Of a stretch of DNA of 64,000 nt, positions 1-8,453 are shown piece by piece. Positions within the stretch are counted from its first letter, which is position 1. Every line of letters starts with the position of its first letter. The notes under the pieces are model-generated. The model made no database searches and was not told the origin of the DNA. It saw only the letters and a list, made by a program, of their open reading frames with translations. The position numbers and the translations under genes were made by a program. The DNA is from Saccharicrinis carchari (GTDB lineage Bacteria > Bacteroidota > Bacteroidia > Bacteroidales > Marinilabiliaceae), in contig NZ_FXTB01000007.1 in assembly GCF_900182605.1 (NCBI RefSeq), positions 155,144 to 219,143 of the forward strand, given 5' to 3'.

Positions 1-178
1 CTTTTATTTGTTCCTGCTGGGCATCGGTCAAATCTAAACCTCTCATGGCCCTGAAATCGCCGTTCCCGGCATTGGCCCTACGGCCTTGTCCATCGCCATA
101 TCCCCAGGCACTACCGATAATCAATACGCCAAATAAGGCGAATAAAGTTATTATTTTATGCAAACTATTCTTTTTCAT
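1..178 (-). CDS. Spy/CpxP-like LTxxQ periplasmic protein, 3' part missing
   Basis: Only the first 59 codons lie in the window; the gene runs off the left edge. The start (CAT at 176-178) gives MKKNSLHK followed by a hydrophobic stretch ending near a small-residue cleavage site, so a Sec signal peptide of about 25 residues. After a Gly/Arg-rich linker comes LDLTDAQQEQIK, which fits the LTxxQ motif of the Spy/CpxP/ZraP family of periplasmic chaperone or metal-stress proteins. It is the last visible gene of the ECF sigma operon starting at 1977 and lies 108 nt after the gene ending at 287. A stress-chaperone role is inferred from family and operon. Confidence 0.7.
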   Translation of the reverse strand, partial: MKKNSLHKIITLFALFGVLIIGSAWGYGDGQGRRANAGNGDFRAMRGLDLTDAQQEQIK

Positions 179-286
179 CTCAGTAAAATTTTAAAATTAG
201 TATTCTGTTTTACAATGTCGTTGCGTCTATTTTTCCCGGGTTAATATGAAGCAACTATATAGATTAATCGGATATACATGCAGGTT

Positions 287-820
287 TTACCTGCCTCTCC
301 TCCTACCCTCATCCCGTCTATGCCTTCCCTTCCGTCCGCTGTCCTTAAACATGGAGCTGCGTTCCATCATCCGCACCATAATGGTATCGAATACCGGCTT
401 TTGTTCCTCGCTGCACAAGCGCCGCATATCGTTAAAGTGCTCAATGGTCATCCGCTCCATTTTTAGCTTGTGTTTTGCCATTTTGTCAAACAGGATCTCC
501 CTTGTTTCTTCGTCCATTTCGCTGCCTATGCTGCTTATCAATTTTTTCCGCACCACACTCATACTGTCTTTTACTTGTTCAAGCTGCGAGAAATAAGACT
601 GTTTTAAATTTCCGAAGGCTTGTTTTTGCTCTTGGCTAAGATTAAGCCTTTGCTCAAAAAAGCCTATCCCGCTTCTATCGCTTTTTGAACGTCTTTCATT
701 TTTTACCCGCTCCAGGGGTGTGGATTCCGGGCGGCTTGGCGATTCCCACCAAATGCGCCACGAGAATACATTCAGCACTACCAGTGCGACAATGATTATG
801 ATATAGTGTTTCTTCTTCAT
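287..820 (-). CDS. Membrane-anchored Spy/CpxP-like (LTxxQ) protein
   Basis: A 177-residue protein if started at MKKKHY (CAT 818-820); the open frame extends to 895 but the upstream residues do not look like a signal. An N-terminal hydrophobic helix (about residues 6-20) is followed by a charged helical domain with two LTxxQ-like repeats, LNLSQEQKQAF near residue 60 and LCSEEQKPVFD near 138. The helices between them are Met/Lys/Glu rich, as in heavy-metal resistance or Spy-type sensor proteins. The C-terminus is very Arg/Lys/Gly rich. In the sigma factor operon it probably senses or buffers envelope stress (inference). Confidence 0.7.
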   Translation of the reverse strand: MKKKHYIIIIVALVVLNVFSWRIWWESPSRPESTPLERVKNERRSKSDRSGIGFFEQRLNLSQEQKQAFGNLKQSYFSQLEQVKDSMSVVRKKLISSIGSEMDEETREILFDKMAKHKLKMERMTIEHFNDMRRLCSEEQKPVFDTIMVRMMERSSMFKDSGRKGRHRRDEGRRRGR

Positions 821-968
821 CTGTTTAAAATTAGACAAGCTGACTGCCGGACGGGCCGGTAAATTGATAGATAAGAGATAGGAGACAACGAACACTGCCT
901 GTTTTGCCCAAGAGGAAGAGACAATGCGTCGTATAATTTTTATTTTTAATCATCCTCATGTGCGTTTA

Positions 969-1370
969 TTACTCATTAACATGTTGTTTTACCTTATTAT
1001 TTTTTTTATCCTTAACAAGGTCTTCGGAAAAAATAAAATCGTTGTCCCAGGCGGCATAATCGTTTACTGCCAGTTCAATTGGATCGTAGCTATCCTCTAT
1101 TGAATCGGGAGCACTACTATAAATATAAAAATTGACAATATTTACAATGAGCAATAAAACTAAAACGGGTCGCAACAGCATTTGTAGCTGAGGAAGCCAC
1201 GCCGGAATGTCTTCTAACTGCTCCACCTTGCCCATTACCCTTGTAGTAAAAAATGGCGATGTGTTAACTCTTTGAGCGCTTGAAGCACTTTGCAATATGC
1301 GTTCAATTTCTTGTTCAATATTTTTACCCGGCTTTTTCATTGTCTCCTCGTTTAGTTTATTAGACGACAT
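969..1370 (-). CDS. Single-TM protein following ECF sigma factor, possible anti-sigma factor
   Basis: A 133-residue protein with a hydrophilic N-terminal half, one transmembrane segment at about residues 65-84 (LVLLLIVNIVNFYIY) and an acidic tail. It starts 25 nt after the sigma factor stop codon, so it is surely co-transcribed. An alternative start at codon 11 (MKKPGK) is preceded by GAGGAG and may be the true one. Position and topology fit an anti-sigma factor, but no zinc-binding HxxxCxxC motif is visible, so this stays an inference from context. Confidence 0.6.
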   Translation of the reverse strand: MSSNKLNEETMKKPGKNIEQEIERILQSASSAQRVNTSPFFTTRVMGKVEQLEDIPAWLPQLQMLLRPVLVLLLIVNIVNFYIYSSAPDSIEDSYDPIELAVNDYAAWDNDFIFSEDLVKDKKNNKVKQHVNE

Positions 1371-1395
1371 TGTAAATATTAACCCTCAATTTATT

Positions 1396-1977
1396 TTATA
1401 AATATTCCTTTATCTGCTTAGCCAAAACGGATTTCAGCTTTTTACGACCCCGGGCTACCAAGGCTTCTATACTTTTAACCGAGGTTCCCATAATCTGACT
1501 TACCGCCTGCTGATCCATACCTTCAATCTGTGTTAGCACAAAGGCTTCGTTTTGCCGTTTGGGCAGCTTCGATAATCCATAATACAACCATTCTTTTCGT
1601 TGCTTATCAATAAGCTTACTATCGGCTACAGCTTTATTCCCGTCCGCCCAATCGTTGTTTTTTAAATCCTCCATATAGGTTGTTAAGCCGGCACCCCGCT
1701 TAATTCTGTTTTGTTTGCGGATGTGATCCAGAGATTTGTTAGATGCAATTTTAAAAATCCAGGTAGAAAGGGCAGCATCACCTTTAAACTTTTTCAGGGA
1801 TTTAAACAGTTCAATAAAAACTTCTTGCGAAATATCTTCTGCATCCGTTAGGTTATTGGTATAAGAAAAGCAGATATTAATTACGCGTTCTTTAAAATTG
1901 TTCACCAACAATTCAAAAGCCCGCATATCGCCCGCTATAATCCTATCTACAATATCTTGCTCATGTTGCTGCACCAT
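1396..1977 (-). CDS. RNA polymerase sigma factor, ECF subfamily
   Basis: A 193-residue sigma-70 family factor of the extracytoplasmic function type. Region 2 is at about residues 15-90 (DAEDISQEVFIELFKSL, then a TWIFKIASNKSLDHIRK region 2.4 type segment), and region 4 at about 130-185 (SKLPKRQNEAFVLTQIEG followed by a helix-turn-helix). Regions 1 and 3 are absent, as expected for ECF factors. It heads a four-gene operon with a one-TM protein and two LTxxQ proteins, which suggests an envelope or metal-stress regulon with autoregulation (inference). Confidence 0.93.
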   Translation of the reverse strand: MVQQHEQDIVDRIIAGDMRAFELLVNNFKERVINICFSYTNNLTDAEDISQEVFIELFKSLKKFKGDAALSTWIFKIASNKSLDHIRKQNRIKRGAGLTTYMEDLKNNDWADGNKAVADSKLIDKQRKEWLYYGLSKLPKRQNEAFVLTQIEGMDQQAVSQIMGTSVKSIEALVARGRKKLKSVLAKQIKEYL

Positions 1978-2424
1978 ATGGCTTTTAATGCTGTTTTGAA
2001 GTTTAGACGACAGCTTTTGGGAAATCCCTCGCTGAAATTAAAAAACTATTTTAAAACAAGCCTCCTTTATTTTAGGTATCTATAAGGATTATTCCAAACG
2101 TATTGCCTTAATCTAATTTCGCCTGCCAAAAAAACATCATAAAGAAGCATCAAGGCTTTACTTTTTTAGATATATTTCTAAAAAAATTAAAAGTGCAAGT
2201 CATTATATTGTAATATAATTGAATTTCATACTAATTTTATGAGTTCCAATGAGCTTTTAACAACAGCAGTTGTATTTATCCTACTTAAATTAGCCATGCA
2301 GGAATTTAACAATACTTATTTCGCCTGTTACTAATTCATAACCGTGGTTATGCTATCAATTTTGAGAGGAGGTATTTTTATTTTAATAACGCACACCTTA
2401 AATGAACTTTAAAAAATAAACATC
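1978..2424. other. Divergent intergenic region between sigma operon and aldo/keto reductase
   Basis: About 450 AT-rich bases with no convincing gene. Two symmetric elements are visible: a hairpin with 9-bp arms TTTTTTAGA/TCTAAAAAA at 2162-2185, and an 8+2+8 palindrome ATTATATTgtAATATAAT at 2202-2219. Promoters for the minus-strand sigma operon and the plus-strand reductase must lie here, but I cannot assign -33/-7 boxes with confidence. Confidence 0.5.
2202..2219. promoter_or_regulatory. AT-only palindrome, possible operator
   Basis: Arms ATTATATT and AATATAAT flank a GT centre. It lies 206 bases upstream of the aldo/keto reductase and 225 bases upstream of the sigma factor. AT-rich palindromes of this size resemble Fur/PerR-type operators only loosely; the base composition alone makes chance plausible. 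Confidence 0.25.
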
Positions 2425-3420
2425 ATGACTTACATTGCATCAGAATCACGTTATCAGGATATGTCCTATCGCAGATGTGGCAACAGCGGATTAAAGCTGT
2501 CTGCACTTTCTCTGGGTTTATGGCATAATTTCGGCGATGTGGATATCCGCGCTAATTATGAACAACTGCTATTCACAGCTTTCGATTTGGGGATTACCCA
2601 TTTTGATTTAGCCAATAATTACGGACCACCCGAAGGCAGCGCTGAAAAAAACTTTGGCGATATTTTGCATAAGCATCTGCGTAAATACCGCGACGAATTG
2701 ATTATCTCATCGAAGGCAGGATACTACATGTGGCCAGGGCCTTATGGCGAATGGGGAAGTAAAAAAAACCTGATGGCCAGCCTCCATCAAAGCTTAAAAA
2801 GAATGAGGTTGGATTATGTAGACATCTTTTACCATCACCGCCCCGACCCCGATACCCCTTTGTACGAAACCATGAGCACACTCGATTTGATGGTGAGGCA
2901 AGGTAAAGCATTGTATGTGGGCTTATCTAATTATCCTGCCCAAAGAGCCAGGGAGGCTTTCGATATCTTACGACAACTCGGAACGCCTTGTTTAATTCAT
3001 CAACCTAAATATTCCATGTTTGAGCGTACACCTGAAGAAGGATTACTTGACACCTTGATGGATAACGGTGTAGGTTGCATTCCTTTTTCACCTTTGGCAC
3101 AGGGCATGCTCACCGACAAGTATATAAAAGGAATACCCGAAGATTCCAGGGCTGCACGAGCGCATTTCCTAAAGCCTGAGCATCTGACCGACGAAAGACT
3201 GGCCACCATCAAAGCCTTAAACAGTATGGCCATGGAGCGAGGTGATACCCTGGCACAAATGGCTATCAATTGGCTGCTAAAGGATAAACGGGTGACCTCG
3301 GTACTAATTGGAGCAAGCAAGACAGCCCAAATAAAAGATGCGGTTCATGGATTAAAAAGCAATCCTTTTACCCAAGGAGAGCTTGATAGAATAGAGACTA
3401 TCCTATCCAAATTTGCGTAA
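2425..3420 (+). CDS. Aldo/keto reductase, YghZ/Gpr-like
   Basis: A 331-residue NADPH-dependent aldo/keto reductase of the TIM-barrel superfamily. The family signature is clear: GITHFDLANNYG with the catalytic Tyr and Asp near the N-terminus, then ELIISSKAGYYMWPGPYGEW with the active-site Lys, then DYVDIFYHHRPD with the catalytic His. The stretch KAGYYMWPGPYGEWGSKKNL is typical of the YghZ/GPR subgroup, which reduces glyceraldehyde 3-phosphate and methylglyoxal-type aldehydes. The C-terminal cofactor loop LIGASKTAQIKD is present. It stands alone, with a weak terminator-like hairpin after it. The substrate is inferred from the subgroup. Confidence 0.92.
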   Translation: MTYIASESRYQDMSYRRCGNSGLKLSALSLGLWHNFGDVDIRANYEQLLFTAFDLGITHFDLANNYGPPEGSAEKNFGDILHKHLRKYRDELIISSKAGYYMWPGPYGEWGSKKNLMASLHQSLKRMRLDYVDIFYHHRPDPDTPLYETMSTLDLMVRQGKALYVGLSNYPAQRAREAFDILRQLGTPCLIHQPKYSMFERTPEEGLLDTLMDNGVGCIPFSPLAQGMLTDKYIKGIPEDSRAARAHFLKPEHLTDERLATIKALNSMAMERGDTLAQMAINWLLKDKRVTSVLIGASKTAQIKDAVHGLKSNPFTQGELDRIETILSKFA

Positions 3421-3556
3421 CTAAAATATACTTGGCATTGCCCACTTACAATTGGAAAAGAAAAACAACGGCTAAAACAACTAAAGAAAGGTGCGGCTAT
3501 AAGAGGGCACAAAAGGCGAAGTAGAACAGCATAGCGCGAAACAAAAAAAAATGAAA

Positions 3557-3592
3557 CAAGTAAGGCTCAACCGCCTTGCTTGCTTTCGTTTT
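3557..3592 (+). terminator. Weak terminator-like hairpin after aldo/keto reductase
   Basis: Arms CAAGTAAGGC and GCCTTGCTTG (one G-U pair) enclose a 6-nt loop and are followed by CTTTCGTTTT. The T-run is interrupted and the hairpin lies 137 nt after the stop codon, so this is tentative. Confidence 0.35.
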
Positions 3593-3897
3593 AATGACTA
3601 TCCGGAGCAGGCCGATGGATAAACACTTATCGTAGTTTACGATTGACTTACCGCTAATATCCAATGCTGATTGACTAGGGACGTGCCACAAAAAAAATCG
3701 CACTTACAAATAACCCACGTAATGCACTAAACCCACCGGGCAAATCTAAGATCCTTACATTATTCCATTTTTTAATGGTGATGGTTGTATCGGTGTTTTT
3801 ACTACGCAATAAGACAAGCATTTTTCCGCAGACCCAAATATTGCGCATGATTCCTTGATCCCATTTTTGCGCACCTCGGTCTTAGCCCCTAAAATCA

Positions 3898-3935
3898 TGA
3901 AAGCCACCATCAAACAATGCTGACAGTGGCTTTCA
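3898..3935. repeat. Perfect 10-bp inverted repeat (hairpin)
   Basis: Arms TGAAAGCCAC and GTGGCTTTCA are exactly complementary around an 18-nt loop. On the plus strand it is followed by ATCTTT and the leader-like start at 3963. On the minus strand it lies about 210 nt beyond the DUF3078 stop and is followed by ATGATTTT. It may be a terminator for either strand or a structured leader. Confidence 0.5.
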
Positions 3936-3962
3936 ATCTTTAACCAAACCTAACCCTAAACT

Positions 3963-4046
3963 ATGAGAAAATTTAAGACTTTAAATATTTTGAGCAACCT
4001 CGATGGTTACCTACTTTATAGGCCTAACTCGAATGCAAATATATAA
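3963..4046 (+). pseudogene. Short leader-like ORF, possible gene remnant
   Basis: A 27-codon frame (MRKFKTLNILSNLDGY...) preceded by AACCAAACCTAACCCTAAACT, a context common just upstream of secreted or outer membrane protein genes in Bacteroidetes. No secreted protein follows: the frame stops and the convergent DUF3078 gene ends about 100 bases further on. It may be the decayed 5' end of a lost gene, a leader peptide or chance. The peptide itself matches nothing I recognise. Confidence 0.25.
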
Positions 4047-4143
4047 TCCATTTTTAAAAGCACAAAAATAATCACAAAAAAAAGTGTTAAAAAAATATAA
4101 TTGCAATATTTTATGACCAATGCACAAATATACTTTACCAAAC

Positions 4144-5553
4144 TTAAAACTTGTAGCTAAAGTTGATGGCGAAATGTTCTCTGAACTGAACTTTTAGCGA
4201 CTCATTTTTAAAATATCTCAATTGGGGGGATATTCGAGTGGATAGATGCTGATTGATCCGCATGTCGAATATCACCTCCCAGTCAACCTGGGTAACAGGG
4301 TCTTTATCGAAATACCCCACAAACACATCCAACTTATACTTTAGATTAAGTTCTGTTGAAATTTGCCAGTTAAAATGATTATTTAAGGACGCCCCTGTGT
4401 CATAAGCAACTTTTTTACCCTTGTCAATCTTATATCTGCCAGGATCTACTTTGGCCGTATCTTTAACGTAGGTTATTTTTGAGGTTAAGGGCGACAGAAG
4501 CAACGTAAAATTCTTGCTTTGTTTATAGTCCATACCTACAGCAAAGGTAAAATAGGCTGGCGACATAAAACCAGAGATGATGCTTTCGCGTTTTTTATTG
4601 TTGTAACCATTAAAAAGTTGGGAAGTAAAATCGAAAACAAAACTATAGTACCATTTCTTCGACGCTTTTAATCCGTACTTACTGTTGGCCACAATTTGAT
4701 CCGTGTTTACCTGCACCGGGTAACTCTCAGAGTTTAAAATACCCACCTTATGGCGTGCATAGTTTTCCCATTCCACCTTCTCTTTTTTATAGTTGGCTCT
4801 AAGCAACAAATCGCTCTGTAAGGCAATGGAGTTTTCTCCACCTTTTGTCCAGTTTGAGAGGTAAGCTTGCGATAGTTGAATGTTTTCAACACCACTGAAA
4901 GTCCACGGTCCCTTTTCTTTAATTGTTTTGTTTAATTTGGTAGGTGAATCTACTTTTCCGAACAGCAAACCCGAGATACCCTCCTCTGCCGATCGCATAT
5001 CTAAATGCTTTCTATCCGTAATTAAACGGTGTGGCTCCGGTATAGTTTTCCAAACATGCCTTACTAAATTGGGACTTTTAATGAAAAACATCTCGTTACG
5101 TTTGACCATACTATATACTTCCCCAACAGCCTCATTAAAGTCACTCCCCTCTGCCATAACATCAAGATACCCCCTATCATCGTGCAGTAGTTTTGAGCGC
5201 ACAAGGGTAGGCTCATATTTTATATTTAAATCTTTATACGGGTAGAATTTTAAGCTCATTACGTGCTCTTTATAATTCCAATAGTTCGTATTTAAGGTCA
5301 TCACCTGGTTTCTGCGAAATTCGTTTTCGTCAAGTATAAAAGCCTTGTGATCCAAATCAAAAGAACTCCAATAGTTAACCCGCTCAATGATACTATCATT
5401 TAAGGTAACGCTATACGTTTTGTCTTGCTGATTAAATCTATCTATAAACGTATCTGTTGTTTTTGTCCAGGATTGGGCCTCAGCCCTTAGGCCAAAAAAA
5501 ACGATAAATATAAACAGGGCTATTTTTAAAAGGAGATGGTGCTTGATGCTCAT
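4144..5553 (-). CDS. DUF3078 domain outer membrane protein
   Basis: A 469-residue protein with a signal peptide (IALFIFIVFFGLRAEAQS, cleavage after AEA). The C-terminal half carries the DUF3078 signature: WTFSGVENIQLSQAYLSNWT followed by KGGENSIALQS and many alternating aromatic beta strands, ending ...REHFAINFSYKF, an outer membrane barrel-type C-terminus with terminal Phe. The N-terminal third (residues 25-190) is an added, less conserved region. The function of the family is unknown; localisation in the outer membrane is inferred from the strand pattern and the C-terminal Phe. Confidence 0.85.
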   Translation of the reverse strand: MSIKHHLLLKIALFIFIVFFGLRAEAQSWTKTTDTFIDRFNQQDKTYSVTLNDSIIERVNYWSSFDLDHKAFILDENEFRRNQVMTLNTNYWNYKEHVMSLKFYPYKDLNIKYEPTLVRSKLLHDDRGYLDVMAEGSDFNEAVGEVYSMVKRNEMFFIKSPNLVRHVWKTIPEPHRLITDRKHLDMRSAEEGISGLLFGKVDSPTKLNKTIKEKGPWTFSGVENIQLSQAYLSNWTKGGENSIALQSDLLLRANYKKEKVEWENYARHKVGILNSESYPVQVNTDQIVANSKYGLKASKKWYYSFVFDFTSQLFNGYNNKKRESIISGFMSPAYFTFAVGMDYKQSKNFTLLLSPLTSKITYVKDTAKVDPGRYKIDKGKKVAYDTGASLNNHFNWQISTELNLKYKLDVFVGYFDKDPVTQVDWEVIFDMRINQHLSTRISPQLRYFKNESLKVQFREHFAINFSYKF

Positions 5554-5682
5554 TGTAAAAGAAACAACTTTAAAATATTTAAGAAACTACAAATATACAA
5601 AAGCTTATTGAGGAAAAACCGTGCCACGAATGGCAAATTAAAGCACTTTCTGTATTTCTTATTAATAATTTTCATCGGCTAT

Positions 5683-5723
5683 AAAAAAAGCCTCATTGTA
5701 TCCGGCTGCAGATACCATGAGGC
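5683..5723 (-). terminator. Rho-independent terminator of msrB
   Basis: On the minus strand, arms GCCTCAT/ATGAGGC and GTATC/GATAC separated by one mismatch form a strong stem with an 8-nt loop, followed directly by seven T. It begins about 35 nt after the msrB stop codon. Confidence 0.85.
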
Positions 5724-5756
5724 CAAGGCCTGGTGAATTTATCCTAATTTTTAATT

Positions 5757-6254
5757 TTACTTCTTACCCTTCTTATCTTTTTCTTTTTCATCGGGCACAA
5801 AAATCATTGATATTGAATTAACGCAGTGACGGGTGTTTTTAGACGTAAAGCCCTCACCCAAAAACACGTGTCCCAGGTGCCCTTTGCAATGCTTACATAT
5901 AATCTCGGTTCTGCGCCCGTCGGCATCCGGCACGCGTTGCACGGCACCCTTAATCTCATCGTCAAAGCTGGGCCATCCACAATTCGATTCAAACTTACTA
6001 CTCGATTTATACAAAGGAGCCTCACATTGTTTACATAGGTAGGTACCTTTTTCCTTATGATTGGTATATTCTCCCACAAAAGGTCTTTCGGTACCTTTGT
6101 TCAGGATTACTCTTTTTTCATCGGGCGACAGCTCGTTAAAATTCTTTTTTTGTGCTTCCATATTCATCCATACTGTGCTTATTACAGCCATTAATAATAA
6201 TATCTTCATAACGATGCAAAAAGTGGTTTGTCTTTTCATAAAACGGAAGTTCAT
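5757..6254 (-). CDS. msrB: Peptide-methionine (R)-S-oxide reductase MsrB, secreted
   Basis: Reduces methionine-R-sulfoxide in proteins. Of 165 residues, the first 35 include a hydrophobic signal ([20 protein letters not shown]). The SelR/MsrB fold follows: [18 protein letters not shown], zinc ligands in CKQC and CKHC, GWPSF, and GHLGHVF; the catalytic Cys lies in RHCVNSISM. Three possible starts exist (codons 1, 6 and 16); the third gives the cleanest signal peptide. The C-terminus is Lys-rich. A periplasmic repair role is inferred from the signal. Confidence 0.95.
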   Translation of the reverse strand: MNFRFMKRQTTFCIVMKILLLMAVISTVWMNMEAQKKNFNELSPDEKRVILNKGTERPFVGEYTNHKEKGTYLCKQCEAPLYKSSSKFESNCGWPSFDDEIKGAVQRVPDADGRRTEIICKHCKGHLGHVFLGEGFTSKNTRHCVNSISMIFVPDEKEKDKKGKK

Positions 6255-6458
6255 GTCTTTTTGTTTTGTCTGTTTTTAATTAGTTTAGAATTTCTCTAAA
6301 TAAAGCACAATAAGGTAGGCGTACGTGCGCATGTTTTCATTAGTAAAAGCACTGTATATGCAATAATCAACCGCTACATGGACATTACGAACCGCCTTAG
6401 CCACAACAAATCCATAACTTCACTACATTATAAGCGCTTTAATTTAATCCTCAAGGGG

Positions 6459-6488
6459 TTGCTAATACCATTGGTTTTTTTAAATTTG
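6459..6488 (+). promoter_or_regulatory. Promoter of the etfB-etfA-acd operon
   Basis: TTG at 6459-6461 (-33 element) and TAAATTTG at 6481-6488 (exact match to the Bacteroidetes -7 consensus TAnnTTTG) are 19 bp apart, the preferred spacing. The predicted transcript start near 6494 precedes both possible etfB start codons. Confidence 0.65.
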
Positions 6489-6535
6489 CTGACCATTCAA
6501 AATAAATTTTAATAATGCATAAAATAAGTTTAAAG

Positions 6536-7408
6536 ATGGGATTAAAAATTATTGTCCTCGCCAAGCAGGTCCCCGACACCCGAAATGTGGGGAAAGACGC
6601 AATGAAGGCAGATGGAACGGTAAACCGGGCAGCATTGGCAGCTATTTTCAACCCCGAAGACCTTAACGCCCTGGAGCAGGCATTGCGCTTAAAAGACCGA
6701 TATCCGGGATCGGAAATAACTATTTTAACCATGGGACCGGGTCGGGCAGCCGATATTATTCGCGAAGGTTTATACCGCGGTGCAGATAAAGGCTACCTAC
6801 TAACAGACAGAGCTTTTGCCGGATCAGACACCCTGGCCACTTCCTACGCACTTGCCTGTGCCATACGTAAAATTAAGGATTTCGACCTCATTGTGGCCGG
6901 ACGGCAAGCCATTGACGGTGATACCGCTCAAGTAGGGCCTCAGGTGGCCGAAAAACTCAACCTACCTCAGATCACCTACGCGCAGGAGGTCAAATCGGCC
7001 GAAAAAGGCAAGATAACTGTTGTAAGAAGGTTAGAAAGGGGAGTTGAAACGGTTGAAGGCCCACTACCTTGTGTAATTACCGTTAATGCTTCGGCACCCG
7101 ATTGCCGGCCACGCAACGCAAAGAAAGTGATGAAATATAAACATGCCAAAACGGTTACCGAATCGCAAGCACAAAGCGAAGATTACATTGACCTGTCAAC
7201 CGACAGACCCTATCTTAACATTGAAGAATGGAGTGTAAACGATATCGAAACCGATACCAAATGGTTAGGACTGGGAGGATCACCTACAAAAGTTAAAAAA
7301 ATTGAGAACGTGGTTTTCCAAGCAAAAGAATCCAAACGCATCTCAAATAATGAGGAGGAACTGGAAGCCATGATTGTGGAACTTATCGAAAACCACACTA
7401 TCGGATAA
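6536..7408 (+). CDS. etfB: Electron transfer flavoprotein beta subunit
   Basis: The beta subunit of ETF, which carries electrons from acyl-CoA dehydrogenases. It begins MGLKIIVLAKQVPD, the canonical family N-terminus; an in-frame ATG seven codons upstream (6515) is less likely. The AANH-type nucleotide-binding fold shows GRQAIDGDTAQVGPQVAEKL and VEGPLPCVITVNASAPDCRP, and the C-terminus has WLGLGGSPTKV, which helps bind the nucleotide/FAD at the subunit interface. About 290 residues, slightly longer than usual. First gene of a three-gene operon with etfA and an acyl-CoA dehydrogenase. Confidence 0.96.
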   Translation: MGLKIIVLAKQVPDTRNVGKDAMKADGTVNRAALAAIFNPEDLNALEQALRLKDRYPGSEITILTMGPGRAADIIREGLYRGADKGYLLTDRAFAGSDTLATSYALACAIRKIKDFDLIVAGRQAIDGDTAQVGPQVAEKLNLPQITYAQEVKSAEKGKITVVRRLERGVETVEGPLPCVITVNASAPDCRPRNAKKVMKYKHAKTVTESQAQSEDYIDLSTDRPYLNIEEWSVNDIETDTKWLGLGGSPTKVKKIENVVFQAKESKRISNNEEELEAMIVELIENHTIG

Positions 7409-7433
7409 TTAAAACTTTTTGATCAATAAAAAA

Positions 7434-8453
7434 ATGGGTAACGTATTTGTAATTTGCGAAATAGAAGAAGGCCAGATAGCCGATGTAAGCCTTGAATTGC
7501 TTACCAAAGGACGCTCGCTAGCCAAGGACCTAAACTGCAAGCTGGAGGCAGTAGTGTTAGGCCATCAATTAAAAGGAATAGAGAAACAAGTTTTCCCTTA
7601 TGGAGTGGATGTACTTCACTTGGGCGATAACAAGAACCTGGATATATACACCACTCTGCCGTTTACTTCGATTATGGTGGATCTTTTTAAACAAGAAAAA
7701 CCGGAGATTTGCCTACTTGGAGCTACAACACTTGGACGCGACTTAGGGCCTCGTATTTCATCGGCATTACAGAGTGGACTGACCGCAGACTGTACCGCCT
7801 TGGAAATTGGCGATCATACCGACAGAAAAGCCGGAAAGGAATATAAGAATTTGCTGTATCAGATTCGGCCTGCCTTTGGAGGCAACATTGTGGCCACCAT
7901 CATTAATCCCGACTGCCGTCCTCAAATGGCTACCGTGCGTGAGGGAGTAATGAAAATGGAAGTTTATAACCACAACCACAAGGGAAAGGTAAAAACCATT
8001 GATGTGGATAAAATTCTGAAACCCGAGGATATGGTGGTGAAGGTGATAGAGCGTCACATGGAAAAATCAAAAGTCAATATTAAAAACTCATCAATCATTG
8101 TGGCCGGAGGTTACGGCATGGGCTCTAAAGAGGGCTTTGATCAATTGTTTCAGTTGGCCGAGGTTCTTAATGCCGAAGTAGGGGCATCACGTGCTGCCGT
8201 TGATGCCGGCTATGCCGATCACGAGCGTCAGATAGGTCAGACCGGTGTAACGGTGCGCCCAAAACTATACATCGCCTGCGGCATATCGGGTCAGATACAG
8301 CATACCGCCGGCATGGAAGAATCGGCCATGGTTATTGCTATAAATAACGATTCCAACGCACCAATCAATAAAATTGCCGACTATGTAATCAACGGTGAGG
8401 TGAACGATATAGTGGCAAAGCTCATCAAATTATACAAGAAAAATTCAAAATAA
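7434..8453 (+). CDS. etfA: Electron transfer flavoprotein alpha subunit
   Basis: Pairs with EtfB (25 nt upstream). Residues 1-190 form the N-terminal domain, including LLGATTLGRDLGPRISSAL and a YQIRPAFGGNIVATI segment. The C-terminal FAD domain has IIVAGGYGMGSKEGF, VGASRAAVDAGY, QIGQTGVTVRPKLYIACGIS and GQIQHTAGM, all typical FAD-binding loops. The frame is open from a TTG at 7419, but ATG at 7434 (MGNVFVICEI) matches the family N-terminus. The stop codon overlaps the start of the dehydrogenase gene (TAATG), indicating translational coupling. Confidence 0.96.
   Translation: MGNVFVICEIEEGQIADVSLELLTKGRSLAKDLNCKLEAVVLGHQLKGIEKQVFPYGVDVLHLGDNKNLDIYTTLPFTSIMVDLFKQEKPEICLLGATTLGRDLGPRISSALQSGLTADCTALEIGDHTDRKAGKEYKNLLYQIRPAFGGNIVATIINPDCRPQMATVREGVMKMEVYNHNHKGKVKTIDVDKILKPEDMVVKVIERHMEKSKVNIKNSSIIVAGGYGMGSKEGFDQLFQLAEVLNAEVGASRAAVDAGYADHERQIGQTGVTVRPKLYIACGISGQIQHTAGMEESAMVIAINNDSNAPINKIADYVINGEVNDIVAKLIKLYKKNSK

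Larger units (their letters stand above)
3421..4143. other. Long intergenic region with hairpins and an orphan leader-like start
   Basis: About 720 bases between convergent genes. It holds a weak terminator-like hairpin (3557-3592), a perfect 10-bp hairpin (3898-3935) and a 27-codon open frame starting at 3963 in a typical Bacteroidetes 5'-leader context. An open frame on the minus strand at 3497-3703 looks like chance. No recognised protein or RNA family is present. Confidence 0.5.

Noticed and set aside
3497..3703. Minus-strand 68-codon frame
   Set aside because: No domain or signal is seen; it overlaps a hairpin and is probably chance.
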